Position numbers and translations under genes: made by a program
Shown here: positions 1-7,725 of the stretch, in pieces
Numbering within the stretch: the first letter of the stretch is position 1
Layout: every line of letters starts with the position of its first letter
NCBI GenBank assembly: GCA_934293575.1
Contig: CAKQYU010000008.1
Span: 46,105 to 110,104 of the forward strand
DNA from: an uncultured Lachnospiraceae bacterium
GTDB taxonomy: Bacteria > Bacillota > Clostridia > Lachnospirales > Lachnospiraceae
DNA length: 64,000 nt
Direction: 5' to 3'
The notes under the pieces: generated by a model
Databases searched by the model: none
Seen by the model: only the letters and a program-made list of their open reading frames with translations
What the model was told of the DNA's origin: nothing

Positions 1-216
1 CTGTGTCGGTTCCGGCAAAATCTTATTAATAACAGGAACATCCTTTAGCACCGGACGTAATACCGAACTACCAAATCCACCTACATCAAGCTTAATCAAA
101 ACTCCTAATATAACCAGCCATACAACAATAATTAAAAATACAAAAATACCGGAAATAATCTTTGAACCAACACTTTCTCCATTTTCATTTTGCTTTTTTT
201 TATTTTTCTTTGCCAT
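1..216 (-). CDS. Membrane protein after fliJ, partial (cut by the window edge)
   Basis: This is the N-terminal part (72 codons, open to the edge) of a protein with a lysine/asparagine-rich start (MAKKNKKKQN), then one hydrophobic segment of about 20 residues (around 23-42), then a stretch containing VLRPVLKDVPVINKILP. The ATG at 214-216 lies 2 nt after the fliJ stop, and its GGAGGAT ribosome site sits inside the last fliJ codons, so it is co-translated with the flagellar operon. In related Clostridia a MotE/MgtE-N-like flagellar protein follows fliJ, and the single-membrane-span layout fits that. This is inference from position and topology only, because the diagnostic C-terminal part is outside the window. 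Confidence 0.7.
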   Translation of the reverse strand, partial: MAKKNKKKQNENGESVGSKIISGIFVFLIIVVWLVILGVLIKLDVGGFGSSVLRPVLKDVPVINKILPEPTQ

Positions 217-218
217 TT

Positions 219-671
219 TTAATCCTCCGAATTTGGGTTGTTATACTGATAACTGACTAATTGGTCTATTTCTTTCATTTCCTCTAAATTCAATTCCTGT
301 TTGAATATTTCAAATTGATTTTCCTTTAGTTTTTCATGAATTTTACGGTCTTTCATCGCTTCGTTCATCCGTTCCAATGCCTGTTCCAATTCTTTTTCAA
401 TCGAATGAATAACATTTTGCTGATTCTTTATTTCATCATCCATATATAAAATTGCATTTTTACAGGTCTCAATTTCTAAAATGTTAAGATGCTCAAAAAC
501 CAGTTGTCGGTATTGTTCTTCATATCCCTGTTTTCTGTTTTGCAGTTGTTGCAGCTTATCCGTTGCTTCATTCAGCCTCGCCTGAACTTCCATATAGTTT
601 TGTTTTGCCTGCTCCTCTAATTTGTATTTGATTTGCAGGATATTTTCCATTCTGTAAATAAACTTTGCCAT
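219..671 (-). CDS. fliJ: Flagellar export protein FliJ
   Basis: Small 150-residue protein that is almost wholly alpha-helical and rich in Glu, Lys and Gln with heptad-like spacing, as expected of FliJ, the coiled-coil stalk protein of the flagellar type III export apparatus that works with the FliI ATPase. Start ATG at 669-671 has AAAGGA 8 nt upstream. It follows fliI by about 20 nt in the flgB-to-fliJ operon. Sequence conservation in FliJ is low, so the call rests on length, coiled-coil character and its position directly after fliI. Confidence 0.88.
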   Translation of the reverse strand: MAKFIYRMENILQIKYKLEEQAKQNYMEVQARLNEATDKLQQLQNRKQGYEEQYRQLVFEHLNILEIETCKNAILYMDDEIKNQQNVIHSIEKELEQALERMNEAMKDRKIHEKLKENQFEIFKQELNLEEMKEIDQLVSYQYNNPNSED

Positions 672-692
672 ATCATCATTCCTTTGAATTCA

Positions 693-1997
693 TCATTCAA
701 ATATCTTCTGCATCAGTTCGATTTCTTCATCAAACGCAAACTTCGTGTCTACATCCTGTATCAAAAATTCATTTACCGACCGGATTTTTGAAATAGCAAA
801 ATCAATCTCCGGATTTGAACCTGCTTTATAAGCTCCAATATTAATCAAATCTTCCGCTTCATTATAGGTTGCAAGAATGTTTTTGATTTTACCTGCCGCT
901 GCCTTATGTTCTTTGGTTGCAATTCCGCTCATACATCTGGAAATGCTTTGCAAAACATCAATTGCAGGATAATGATTCTTATGACCTAATTTTCTGGATA
1001 AAATAATATGTCCATCCAAAATACCTCTTGCGGTATCGGATATCGGTTCGTTAAAATCATCTCCATCTACCAGAACTGCATATAATCCGGTGATAGAACC
1101 TTTTTCCGAATTACCTGCCCGTTCCAAGACCTTCGGCAGTTCCGAATATACAGAAGGCGGATATCCTCTTGTAACCGGTGGTTCTCCGGATGCTAACCCA
1201 ATCTCTCTTTGTGCCATGCAAAAACGCGTCATGTTATCCATCATAAGAAGAACATCTTTTCCCTGATCTCTGAAATATTCCGCAATTGCTGTGGCTGTTT
1301 TGGCAGCCTTATTCCGGATCAATGCCGGCTTATCCGATGTTGCGATCACAAGAACGGACCTTTTTAATCCTTCTTCTCCCAAATCCCGTTCAATAAATTC
1401 ACGAACCTCTCTACCTCGTTCTCCAATCAGTGCAATCACATTGATGTCTGCTTTTGTATTTCTTGCAAACATTCCCATTAATGTCGACTTACCGACACCG
1501 GAACCGGCAAATATTCCGATTCGTTGTCCTTTACCGACCGTAATCATTCCATCCACAGCCTTCACGCCAAGCGGAAGAACCTCTGAAATCATCTTTCTCT
1601 TTAATGCATCCGGCGGTGGAGCATCAATCGGATAAGTTTCTTTTAAATTCAATTCTTTACCATCCATAGGACGTCCCAATCCATCTAAAGACCGTCCCAA
1701 AAGTTCCGGACCAACCGGAACCTTTAATGGTTCTTTGGTATTTTCTACGATTGCCCCTAAACCAATTCCATCCACACTTTCAAATGGCATCAACAACACT
1801 CTGTTATCCCGGAATCCAACCACTTCCGCCATAACCTGATGTGTACCGTCCTTTGAAAGAATTATACATAAATCATTTAACTTACAGGTAGGACCTACCG
1901 ATTCCACAGTAAGTCCTACTACTTTTACCACTTTACCCAATTCTTTTACATAACTTTTCTTTGCAAGAGACAAATATGCATTATAATCTATACTCAA
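693..1997 (-). CDS. fliI: Flagellum-specific ATPase FliI
   Basis: 434-residue ATPase powering flagellar protein export at the cytoplasmic base of the flagellum. An F1-beta-like nucleotide-binding fold is visible: Walker A GSGVGKST at about 165-172, the GERGREVREF segment just after it, and Walker B VLLMMDN near 250. The family signature region PPSVYSELPKVLERAG is intact. Length is normal. The start is a TTG codon (1995-1997) with an AGGTGG site just upstream; no ATG is well placed nearby. fliH ends 8 nt upstream, so the genes are translationally close. Confidence 0.97.
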   Translation of the reverse strand: MSIDYNAYLSLAKKSYVKELGKVVKVVGLTVESVGPTCKLNDLCIILSKDGTHQVMAEVVGFRDNRVLLMPFESVDGIGLGAIVENTKEPLKVPVGPELLGRSLDGLGRPMDGKELNLKETYPIDAPPPDALKRKMISEVLPLGVKAVDGMITVGKGQRIGIFAGSGVGKSTLMGMFARNTKADINVIALIGERGREVREFIERDLGEEGLKRSVLVIATSDKPALIRNKAAKTATAIAEYFRDQGKDVLLMMDNMTRFCMAQREIGLASGEPPVTRGYPPSVYSELPKVLERAGNSEKGSITGLYAVLVDGDDFNEPISDTARGILDGHIILSRKLGHKNHYPAIDVLQSISRCMSGIATKEHKAAAGKIKNILATYNEAEDLINIGAYKAGSNPEIDFAISKIRSVNEFLIQDVDTKFAFDEEIELMQKIFE

Positions 1998-2005
1998 ATT
2001 ACCAC

Positions 2006-2896
2006 CTAATCCTTAATCATAAGTTTCAATGCTGTTTTTAAATTCTTTAATTGTACATCCAAACTCAGGTTAACAATTCCGTTATCCGTTTCAATCAGGC
2101 ATTGCAACGGCTCCAGTTTAGCATCCTCAAAAATCTCAATGGATATATTGGGATTTTGGGCACCATATATATTCTCCTTCTGACTTACAATTTCTTTATA
2201 ATCTTCTGAAGAAACTTTGATAACAAAATTTTTGCTGTCATCCATATCTTCCATTGCATGATTTACCATATAAAACAATACAGACTGATAATCGTCCAAC
2301 ATAATACCTGTGACATTCGAAATCATTTCACATAGAATTTCCACCATTTTCGTTTCGGTTTCTTTCATCAGATTATCTTTTGTTGTCCTGATTTCTGTTT
2401 CAAAATCCAGCTGCTGCTGCCGTAATGCATCCTGTTGTCTGGCAATTTCTTCCTGTGCTGCCGCCAAAGCCTCCTGATAGCCTTTTTGGTAGCCTTCTTC
2501 CTGTGCAGATTGTTTTATCTGTTCTGACTCATCATATGCCTGTGCCCGTAACTGTTCCGCTTCATCATGCGCTTTGTTTACAATCTCATCCGCTTCCTGT
2601 TTTGCGGCATGCAATACATCTTCCGAAATCTGTTTTAATTGTAAATTATCGGATTCCTGAAGATTTGGCAATGAAGCGGTATCAAATGTTAATACATCAT
2701 CCCCAAAATCTACGCCCTCTAATTCCGCATCGCGAATCATAGCTTCCGCCAGTGCTTCCTCCATAGATTCTTCACCGGTTGCCGCTATCTCATTGTTTGC
2801 ATCAATTGCCTGAATAATTTTATTTTTGTTTGCATCAATTACAATTGCATCTTGTTTGGAAAATGCAATAAAATTTGATTTTATTAAATTAGACAA
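2006..2896 (-). CDS. fliH: Flagellar assembly protein FliH
   Basis: 296-residue protein. The N-terminal third is acidic and poorly conserved. The middle (roughly 85-185) is a long Ala/Glu/Gln-rich coiled coil typical of FliH/YscL, and the C-terminal domain resembles the V-ATPase subunit E fold that binds FliI. FliH is the regulator and stator of the FliI ATPase. The start is TTG at 2894-2896. The GGAGGAG ribosome site lies within the Gly-Gly codons at the end of fliG, and the two genes overlap by 8 nt, indicating translational coupling. Identification rests on coiled-coil character plus the position between fliG and fliI. Confidence 0.92.
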   Translation of the reverse strand: MSNLIKSNFIAFSKQDAIVIDANKNKIIQAIDANNEIAATGEESMEEALAEAMIRDAELEGVDFGDDVLTFDTASLPNLQESDNLQLKQISEDVLHAAKQEADEIVNKAHDEAEQLRAQAYDESEQIKQSAQEEGYQKGYQEALAAAQEEIARQQDALRQQQLDFETEIRTTKDNLMKETETKMVEILCEMISNVTGIMLDDYQSVLFYMVNHAMEDMDDSKNFVIKVSSEDYKEIVSQKENIYGAQNPNISIEIFEDAKLEPLQCLIETDNGIVNLSLDVQLKNLKTALKLMIKD

Positions 2897-3902
2897 TTAT
2901 TTCATCTCCTCCACCACGCGAGATAACAATTTCGCCGGTGTCTTCTAACTTACGAATAATATTAACAATTTTCTGCTGAGCTTCCTCTACATCCTTCAAA
3001 CGAACAGGACCCATGTATTCCATATCTTCCTTAATCATGGCTGCAAGACGGGATGACAGATTATTAAAGATACAGTTTTGAACATCTTCATTTGCATTCT
3101 TAAGCGCAATTGCCAGTTCACTGTTATCAACCTCACGCAATATCGTCTGAATTGCACGATTATCAAGGCTCAAAATATCCTCAAATACAAACATCTTACG
3201 TCTGATTTCATCTGCAAGCTCCGGTTCTTCGATTTCAAGTGTTTCCATAATATGTTTTTCCGTACTACGGTCAACCGTATTCAAAATTGAAACAATTGCA
3301 TCGACACCACCAACAATCGTATAATCCTGATTTACAAGAGAAGATAATTTCTTTTCCAAAACCTTTTCCACTTCCTTAATAACATCCGGACTTGTCCGAT
3401 CCATCAATGCGATACGTTTTGCAACATCAGCCTGTTTATCCGGTGGCAAAGCACTGACAACGGCAGACGCCTGACTTGCCGGTAAATATGCCAATATCAA
3501 AGCAATTGTCTGCGGATGTTCATCCTGAATAAAATTCAACAACTGAGAAGGATCTGCTTTCCGCACAAATTCAAAAGGACGTACCTGTAAGGATGCAGTA
3601 AGTCTTCCGATAACGTCTTTTGCTTTTTCTTCACCAAGCGCCTTGTCCAACAATTCCTTCGCATAACCGATACCACCTTCGGCAATATATTGTTGTGCCA
3701 GACAGACTTCATAAAACTCTTCCAATACCTGTTCTTTTAAATCCGGAGATACACTTCTTGTATTGGCAATCTCCAAGGTCAAAGATTCTATCTCATCTTC
3801 TTTTAAATGCTTGAATACACTTGCTGATTTCTCCGGTCCCAATGAAATTAACAAAATAGCAGCTTTTTGTACGCCGGATATTTCATCATCATATGTAGCC
3901 AT
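2889..3902 (-). CDS. fliG: Flagellar motor switch protein FliG
   Basis: 337-residue rotor protein that couples the MS ring (FliF) to torque generation and switching. The N-terminal QKAAILLISLGPE motif, the central EHPQTIALILAYLP motif (armadillo middle domain) and the C-terminal charged helix region with VFEDILSLDNRAIQTILREV are all classic FliG. I chose ATG 3900-3902, 5 nt after GGAGGAG, over an upstream in-frame GTG. It follows fliF by 20 nt. The C terminus ends with a short Gly-rich tail (GGGDEIIV) whose codons double as the fliH ribosome binding site. Confidence 0.98.
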   Translation of the reverse strand: MATYDDEISGVQKAAILLISLGPEKSASVFKHLKEDEIESLTLEIANTRSVSPDLKEQVLEEFYEVCLAQQYIAEGGIGYAKELLDKALGEEKAKDVIGRLTASLQVRPFEFVRKADPSQLLNFIQDEHPQTIALILAYLPASQASAVVSALPPDKQADVAKRIALMDRTSPDVIKEVEKVLEKKLSSLVNQDYTIVGGVDAIVSILNTVDRSTEKHIMETLEIEEPELADEIRRKMFVFEDILSLDNRAIQTILREVDNSELAIALKNANEDVQNCIFNNLSSRLAAMIKEDMEYMGPVRLKDVEEAQQKIVNIIRKLEDTGEIVISRGGGDEIIV

Positions 3903-3922
3903 AAACACTCCTCCAAATCTAT

Positions 3923-5539
3923 TTAATCCCAGTCATCATTCAACCAGTTACGCAACAGCAACGCCACCTCTTCCGGATTTTCATCAACAAATCGTTCAAT
4001 CTGTTGTCTGGTTGCTGATTTATCACTAAATTCAATGTCCTCTAATGTCTGATTCTCTTTTGTTGTTGCAAGTAATGCCTCGACAGATAACTCCGGCTCT
4101 AACTCTGTCACTTCTACCGGTTTCATTCCCTTAAATACTACAAAGCATAATAACGCAACAATTAAAAATGCAAGTAAAAACTGTAAGTAATTTGTTACGG
4201 TATCTACCGTACTTGCTTCCTTCGGATAGAATAACGGAACCTGAAAAGCCCGAATCTGGATGTTATCCTGACTGATACCGGTTGCCTTTTCTACCAATGC
4301 ATAGGTTTCCGCATCTATATCCAAAGCAACCTGATCACTGTTTTCACTTTGGAACTTTTCAAAATTCGTGCCCTTTAACTGACCGGATTTTTTCATCTGT
4401 TCTTCATCGTAAATAACATATTTGAGCAAAACGACCGCAATTGTCGAATTTGCTGTATCCACTGTTCCTACTGCTTTTTCTGTAACGGTATTGGTTACAC
4501 TGTCATGGAATACATTCTTTACAACGCTTGCATTACTGTTTGCCGTTGTATTAGTCTGGATTTCATAATCCTGAACGGTTCCGTCATTGGAATCCGTACC
4601 GGGGATTCCGGATGTTCCGTCTACATTAGTTGCATCATAGGTGTATTGTTCCACCAACGGACCGGTATCTTCTTCGGTATCGTCGGTATAATGATGCTCG
4701 TCATTAATCGTTACCGCATCCAAATCAATGTCCAAATTGGCCTTTACTTCCGCATCATTATAAATACCGGAATTCACAAATAAACTCCTTACCTGATCCT
4801 GAAGATTTTCTGTAACCTGATTGGTTATCTTTACTGTCTGCGCCGCTGAACCCGCAGTTGTATTCACATCATTGTCTCCACCAAACAACAAAGAACCTGT
4901 CTGATCGACAATTCGTACGGAATCGGTTGTCTGGTTTCCCAAAGAGGTAGCAACATAGTTTGCAATTCCTTCAACTCCGGAACTGTCAAAATCATCCGTT
5001 GTAATCAACAAAACACTGGCTGTTGTTTCTTTCTCACTAGATAATAACGAATTTGTCGAATCAGGCACTGTAATCTGAACGGATGCCTGTTTTACTCCTT
5101 TTATCAATTCAAGGTCGGCTCCAATCTGATTTTGTGTCAGGATTTTCTGTTTTAAATTACGCTCGCTGTCTGTTGTCGACATACTGTTGTTAAGCGCCCA
5201 ATCCAAATCCGTATTGACATCGGTTGCAATATTATTTTCACCTAATGCAAGCCTGGCCTGTGCTTCACTTTTTTCATCGACCGAAAATGATTTACCGTCA
5301 CCGGAAATTTTTACACTGATTCCTGCATCATCCAATACCGTTTTTGCACTTGCGGCATCTGCGGTATTATCAAAAGTGACAAGATTGACATAGTTTGTTC
5401 TTGTAAGCAACACAACTAACGCCACCAGTGTCATTATCACTGCCGCCGTTATGGAAACAATTAAGGTTTTCTGTTTACTGTTAAATCTATTCCAAAACTC
5501 AACTATTTTCGTTTGTATCTTCTTTAATCTGTCTAACAT
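3923..5539 (-). CDS. fliF: Flagellar MS-ring protein FliF
   Basis: 538-residue protein forming the MS ring in the cytoplasmic membrane, the base on which flagellum and export gate assemble. An N-terminal membrane span (LIVSITAAVIMTLVALVVLL, about 25-45) and a C-terminal span (YLQFLLAFLIVALLCFVVF) bracket the periplasmic ring domains. The last 30 residues (RFVDENPEEVALLLRNWLND) are the FliG-binding tail. Start ATG 5537-5539 lies 5 nt after GAGGAGC; an in-frame GTG four codons earlier overlaps that site and is unlikely. The central region is Asp/Thr-rich, as is usual for this variable insertion. Confidence 0.97.
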   Translation of the reverse strand: MLDRLKKIQTKIVEFWNRFNSKQKTLIVSITAAVIMTLVALVVLLTRTNYVNLVTFDNTADAASAKTVLDDAGISVKISGDGKSFSVDEKSEAQARLALGENNIATDVNTDLDWALNNSMSTTDSERNLKQKILTQNQIGADLELIKGVKQASVQITVPDSTNSLLSSEKETTASVLLITTDDFDSSGVEGIANYVATSLGNQTTDSVRIVDQTGSLLFGGDNDVNTTAGSAAQTVKITNQVTENLQDQVRSLFVNSGIYNDAEVKANLDIDLDAVTINDEHHYTDDTEEDTGPLVEQYTYDATNVDGTSGIPGTDSNDGTVQDYEIQTNTTANSNASVVKNVFHDSVTNTVTEKAVGTVDTANSTIAVVLLKYVIYDEEQMKKSGQLKGTNFEKFQSENSDQVALDIDAETYALVEKATGISQDNIQIRAFQVPLFYPKEASTVDTVTNYLQFLLAFLIVALLCFVVFKGMKPVEVTELEPELSVEALLATTKENQTLEDIEFSDKSATRQQIERFVDENPEEVALLLRNWLNDDWD

Positions 5540-5589
5540 AGTGCTCCTCACAAGAATATATCAAAGTCTTATTCTATCCCAAATATTTT

Positions 5590-5904
5590 TTATAACTGCA
5601 TATTCATCAATTCTTTGTATGCTTCCAAAACTTTTTTGGTAACCTGAACCGTGTATTGCAATGAAATATTCGCCTTTTGTTGTGCAATTGCCAAATCATG
5701 TGTACTCGTTGAATACCCCAAAGCAAAGTTAATCTCCGATTCCTCTGCCGCTTTCTGATAATCATCCGTTTCTTTATACATATCTATTGCAGATGACAAA
5801 AAACTGTCAAATGCGGTCTGATTATCTGTTGTAACCTGTGCTGTATTTATATTATTTAAAACGGTATCGTTATTCATAATACCATGAATTGCAGATAATG
5901 CCAT
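5590..5904 (-). CDS. fliE: Flagellar hook-basal body protein FliE
   Basis: 104-residue FliE, which links the MS ring to the proximal rod and is the first rod-type export substrate. Its C-terminal half (FALGYSTSTHDLAIAQQKANISLQYTVQVTKKVLEAYKELMNMQL, key features given as segments LAIAQQKANISLQ and EAYKELM) matches the conserved FliE helices. ATG 5902-5904 is preceded by AGGTGA at 7 nt; an upstream GTG was rejected because it overlaps that site. It lies between flgC and fliF, the standard order. Confidence 0.95.
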   Translation of the reverse strand: MALSAIHGIMNNDTVLNNINTAQVTTDNQTAFDSFLSSAIDMYKETDDYQKAAEESEINFALGYSTSTHDLAIAQQKANISLQYTVQVTKKVLEAYKELMNMQL

Positions 5905-5926
5905 TTGTATCACCTATCCCATATCT

Positions 5927-6370
5927 TTAATTAAATAATTCCAATCCCTTTGCTGCCATTGCTTTTGCTGCCTCAAACGCGGTTGCGTTTGCTTCATAAG
6001 AACGACTGGCATCAATTAAGTTTGTCATTTCTGTAACCGTATTCACATTCGGATATGTTACATATCCATTCTCATCCGCATCCGGATGATTTGGGTCATA
6101 TACCATTGCTCCTTCTGTTGTATCCTCAACAATTGCAGCAATCTTGACACCCTTTGCCTGAAACGTATCTAATTTGTTACTCAAAACTTTATCAAAAGTT
6201 GTATTGGAATTTTGTTCAAACACAACCGTCTGTCTTTTGTAAACATTTCCGTTCTCATCCCGTGTTGTATTAACATTTGCAATGTTCTGGGAAATAATAT
6301 CCATTCTTGTCCGCTGTGCAGTCATTCCGGTTGCCGCAACGTTCATCGCATTAAAAATACCACTACTCAT
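5927..6370 (-). CDS. flgC: Flagellar basal-body rod protein FlgC
   Basis: 147-residue proximal rod protein. The N-terminal rod motif MNVAATGMTAQRTRMDIISQ with the following NIANVNTTRDENG, and the C-terminal SRSYEANATAFEAAKAMAAK helix, are the paired terminal helices shared by rod, hook and hook-associated proteins. Length is normal. Start ATG 6368-6370 follows GGGAGG. It lies 14 nt after flgB and 22 nt before fliE, all one operon. Confidence 0.97.
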   Translation of the reverse strand: MSSGIFNAMNVAATGMTAQRTRMDIISQNIANVNTTRDENGNVYKRQTVVFEQNSNTTFDKVLSNKLDTFQAKGVKIAAIVEDTTEGAMVYDPNHPDADENGYVTYPNVNTVTEMTNLIDASRSYEANATAFEAAKAMAAKGLELFN

Positions 6371-6384
6371 CCGTCAAACCTCCC

Positions 6385-6777
6385 TTATGAAGATAATACT
6401 GTTTTATATCTGGAAAATTCCTGACTAATCTGATCCACTAATGCATTATATCGGATTTGATTTTCTGCCAAAGCAGCATTTTCTGTATCAATATCCACAT
6501 TATTGCCATCTAAGCGATAAGATAAAACTGAAGAATCTGTATAGGTAACACCTCCAAAATCCGATAAATGGGTATTTACCTCTTCTACCCGTTCACTTAA
6601 AGGATCCGCTCCAATCAAAGCCTGTTCTAAATAATTCTGAAAAGAAACATCTTTTCTTTTGTAATTCGGAGTATCCACATTTGCTATATTATTGGACAAT
6701 ACTTCGTTACGCAGATTTGCTGCATCCGCCGCTTTATCCAATACATTAATATAGTTATAAATATTGGTATTAATCAT
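6385..6777 (-). CDS. flgB: Flagellar basal-body rod protein FlgB
   Basis: 130-residue proximal rod protein and first gene of the basal-body operon. The motif VLSNNIANVDTPNYKRKDVSF near residue 27-47 is diagnostic (key part NNIANVDTPNYK). Strong ribosome site AAGGAGGG precedes ATG 6775-6777. The upstream interval to codY is only 91 nt, holds a stem-loop and has no recognisable sigma-D promoter, so readthrough from codY is a plausible source of transcription. Confidence 0.97.
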   Translation of the reverse strand: MINTNIYNYINVLDKAADAANLRNEVLSNNIANVDTPNYKRKDVSFQNYLEQALIGADPLSERVEEVNTHLSDFGGVTYTDSSVLSYRLDGNNVDIDTENAALAENQIRYNALVDQISQEFSRYKTVLSS

Positions 6778-6810
6778 TTGCTTCCCTCCTTATTGCATTA
6801 TAAACATAGC

Positions 6811-6842
6811 AAAGGACTTATGAGAAAACTCACAAATCCTTT
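6811..6842 (-). terminator. 14-bp stem-loop between codY and flgB
   Basis: Inverted repeat with arms 6811-6824 and 6829-6842 and a 4-nt loop; all 14 pairs form if two G-U pairs are allowed. It starts 26 nt downstream of the codY stop on the minus strand. It lacks a good U-tract (GCTATG follows), so it may be an attenuator, a processing site or a weak terminator rather than a full stop. Confidence 0.55.
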
Positions 6843-6868
6843 TGCAACTCAAAATCCATTTTATATGA

Positions 6869-7636
6869 TTATTTTAAATTATCAATTTCATCAAAAACAA
6901 GTTCGTTTAATACTTTAATATATGTACCCTTCATCCCTGAAGACCTTGTCTCAATCACACCTGCGCTTTCAAACTTCCTTAACGCATTCACGATTACCGA
7001 CCTTGTAATTCCTACCCGGTCTGCAATCTTAGAAGCCACCAGGATTCCTTCCATATCCTGTAATTCATCAAAAACATGAATAATTGCTTCCTGTTCCGAA
7101 TTCGACAATGTACTGATAGCCGAACGAACAATTGTCAGTTTGCGGGATTCTTCTGCATTCTCCTCGTTCACACTGCGCATCATCTCTAACCCAACTACTG
7201 TTGTTCCGTATTCACTTAAAATGATATCATCAATACTGTATGAATCATTCTCACGATACATAAAAACGGTTCCTAAGCGCTCTCCCGCAATATCAATTGG
7301 AGAAATAATTGCCTGATAATGCTCTAAATCCTCAAACTCGAATCCAAGTGTCGCCAGATTCACATTCTCCTTTGTGGATAATACTCCCAAAAGACGTTCA
7401 TTTAACATCTTATCGATAAATCCGCCAACATCCGGTACAATCATTTCGGTTATTACGCTGATGTCAGAACGATTCTTGATACCTAAAACCTTACCCTTCT
7501 TGCTGATTACAAGAATATCCGATTCCAAAATCTCACTCAGGACTTTGCAGATATCATTAAATACAACCTTATGGGAACTGTTATTATGTAAAAGTTGATT
7601 AATTTTTCTCGTTTTATCTAATAACTGTACACTCAT
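6869..7636 (-). CDS. codY: GTP-sensing transcriptional repressor CodY
   Basis: 255-residue global regulator that represses nutrient-response genes when branched-chain amino acids and GTP are abundant. It begins with the near-invariant MSVQLLDKTRKINQLL. A GAF-type sensor occupies the N-terminal part, and a winged helix-turn-helix with DRVGITRSVIVNALRKFESA lies in the last 65 residues. I moved the start to ATG 7634-7636, which has GGAGGG at 5 nt; an upstream in-frame start would add 11 residues not found in the family. It sits between topA and flgB. Confidence 0.97.
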   Translation of the reverse strand: MSVQLLDKTRKINQLLHNNSSHKVVFNDICKVLSEILESDILVISKKGKVLGIKNRSDISVITEMIVPDVGGFIDKMLNERLLGVLSTKENVNLATLGFEFEDLEHYQAIISPIDIAGERLGTVFMYRENDSYSIDDIILSEYGTTVVGLEMMRSVNEENAEESRKLTIVRSAISTLSNSEQEAIIHVFDELQDMEGILVASKIADRVGITRSVIVNALRKFESAGVIETRSSGMKGTYIKVLNELVFDEIDNLK

Positions 7637-7725
7637 GTTTACCCTCCAATATAAAAATAATTTTAACACAATTATCTGACAATAACAACATATTTATAAA
7701 AAGAGGATGACAACATTCGATGTAT

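Noticed and set aside
1291..1635. 114-codon plus-strand frame opposite fliI
   Set aside because: Antisense to conserved Walker A region of fliI; no ribosome site and no recognisable product.
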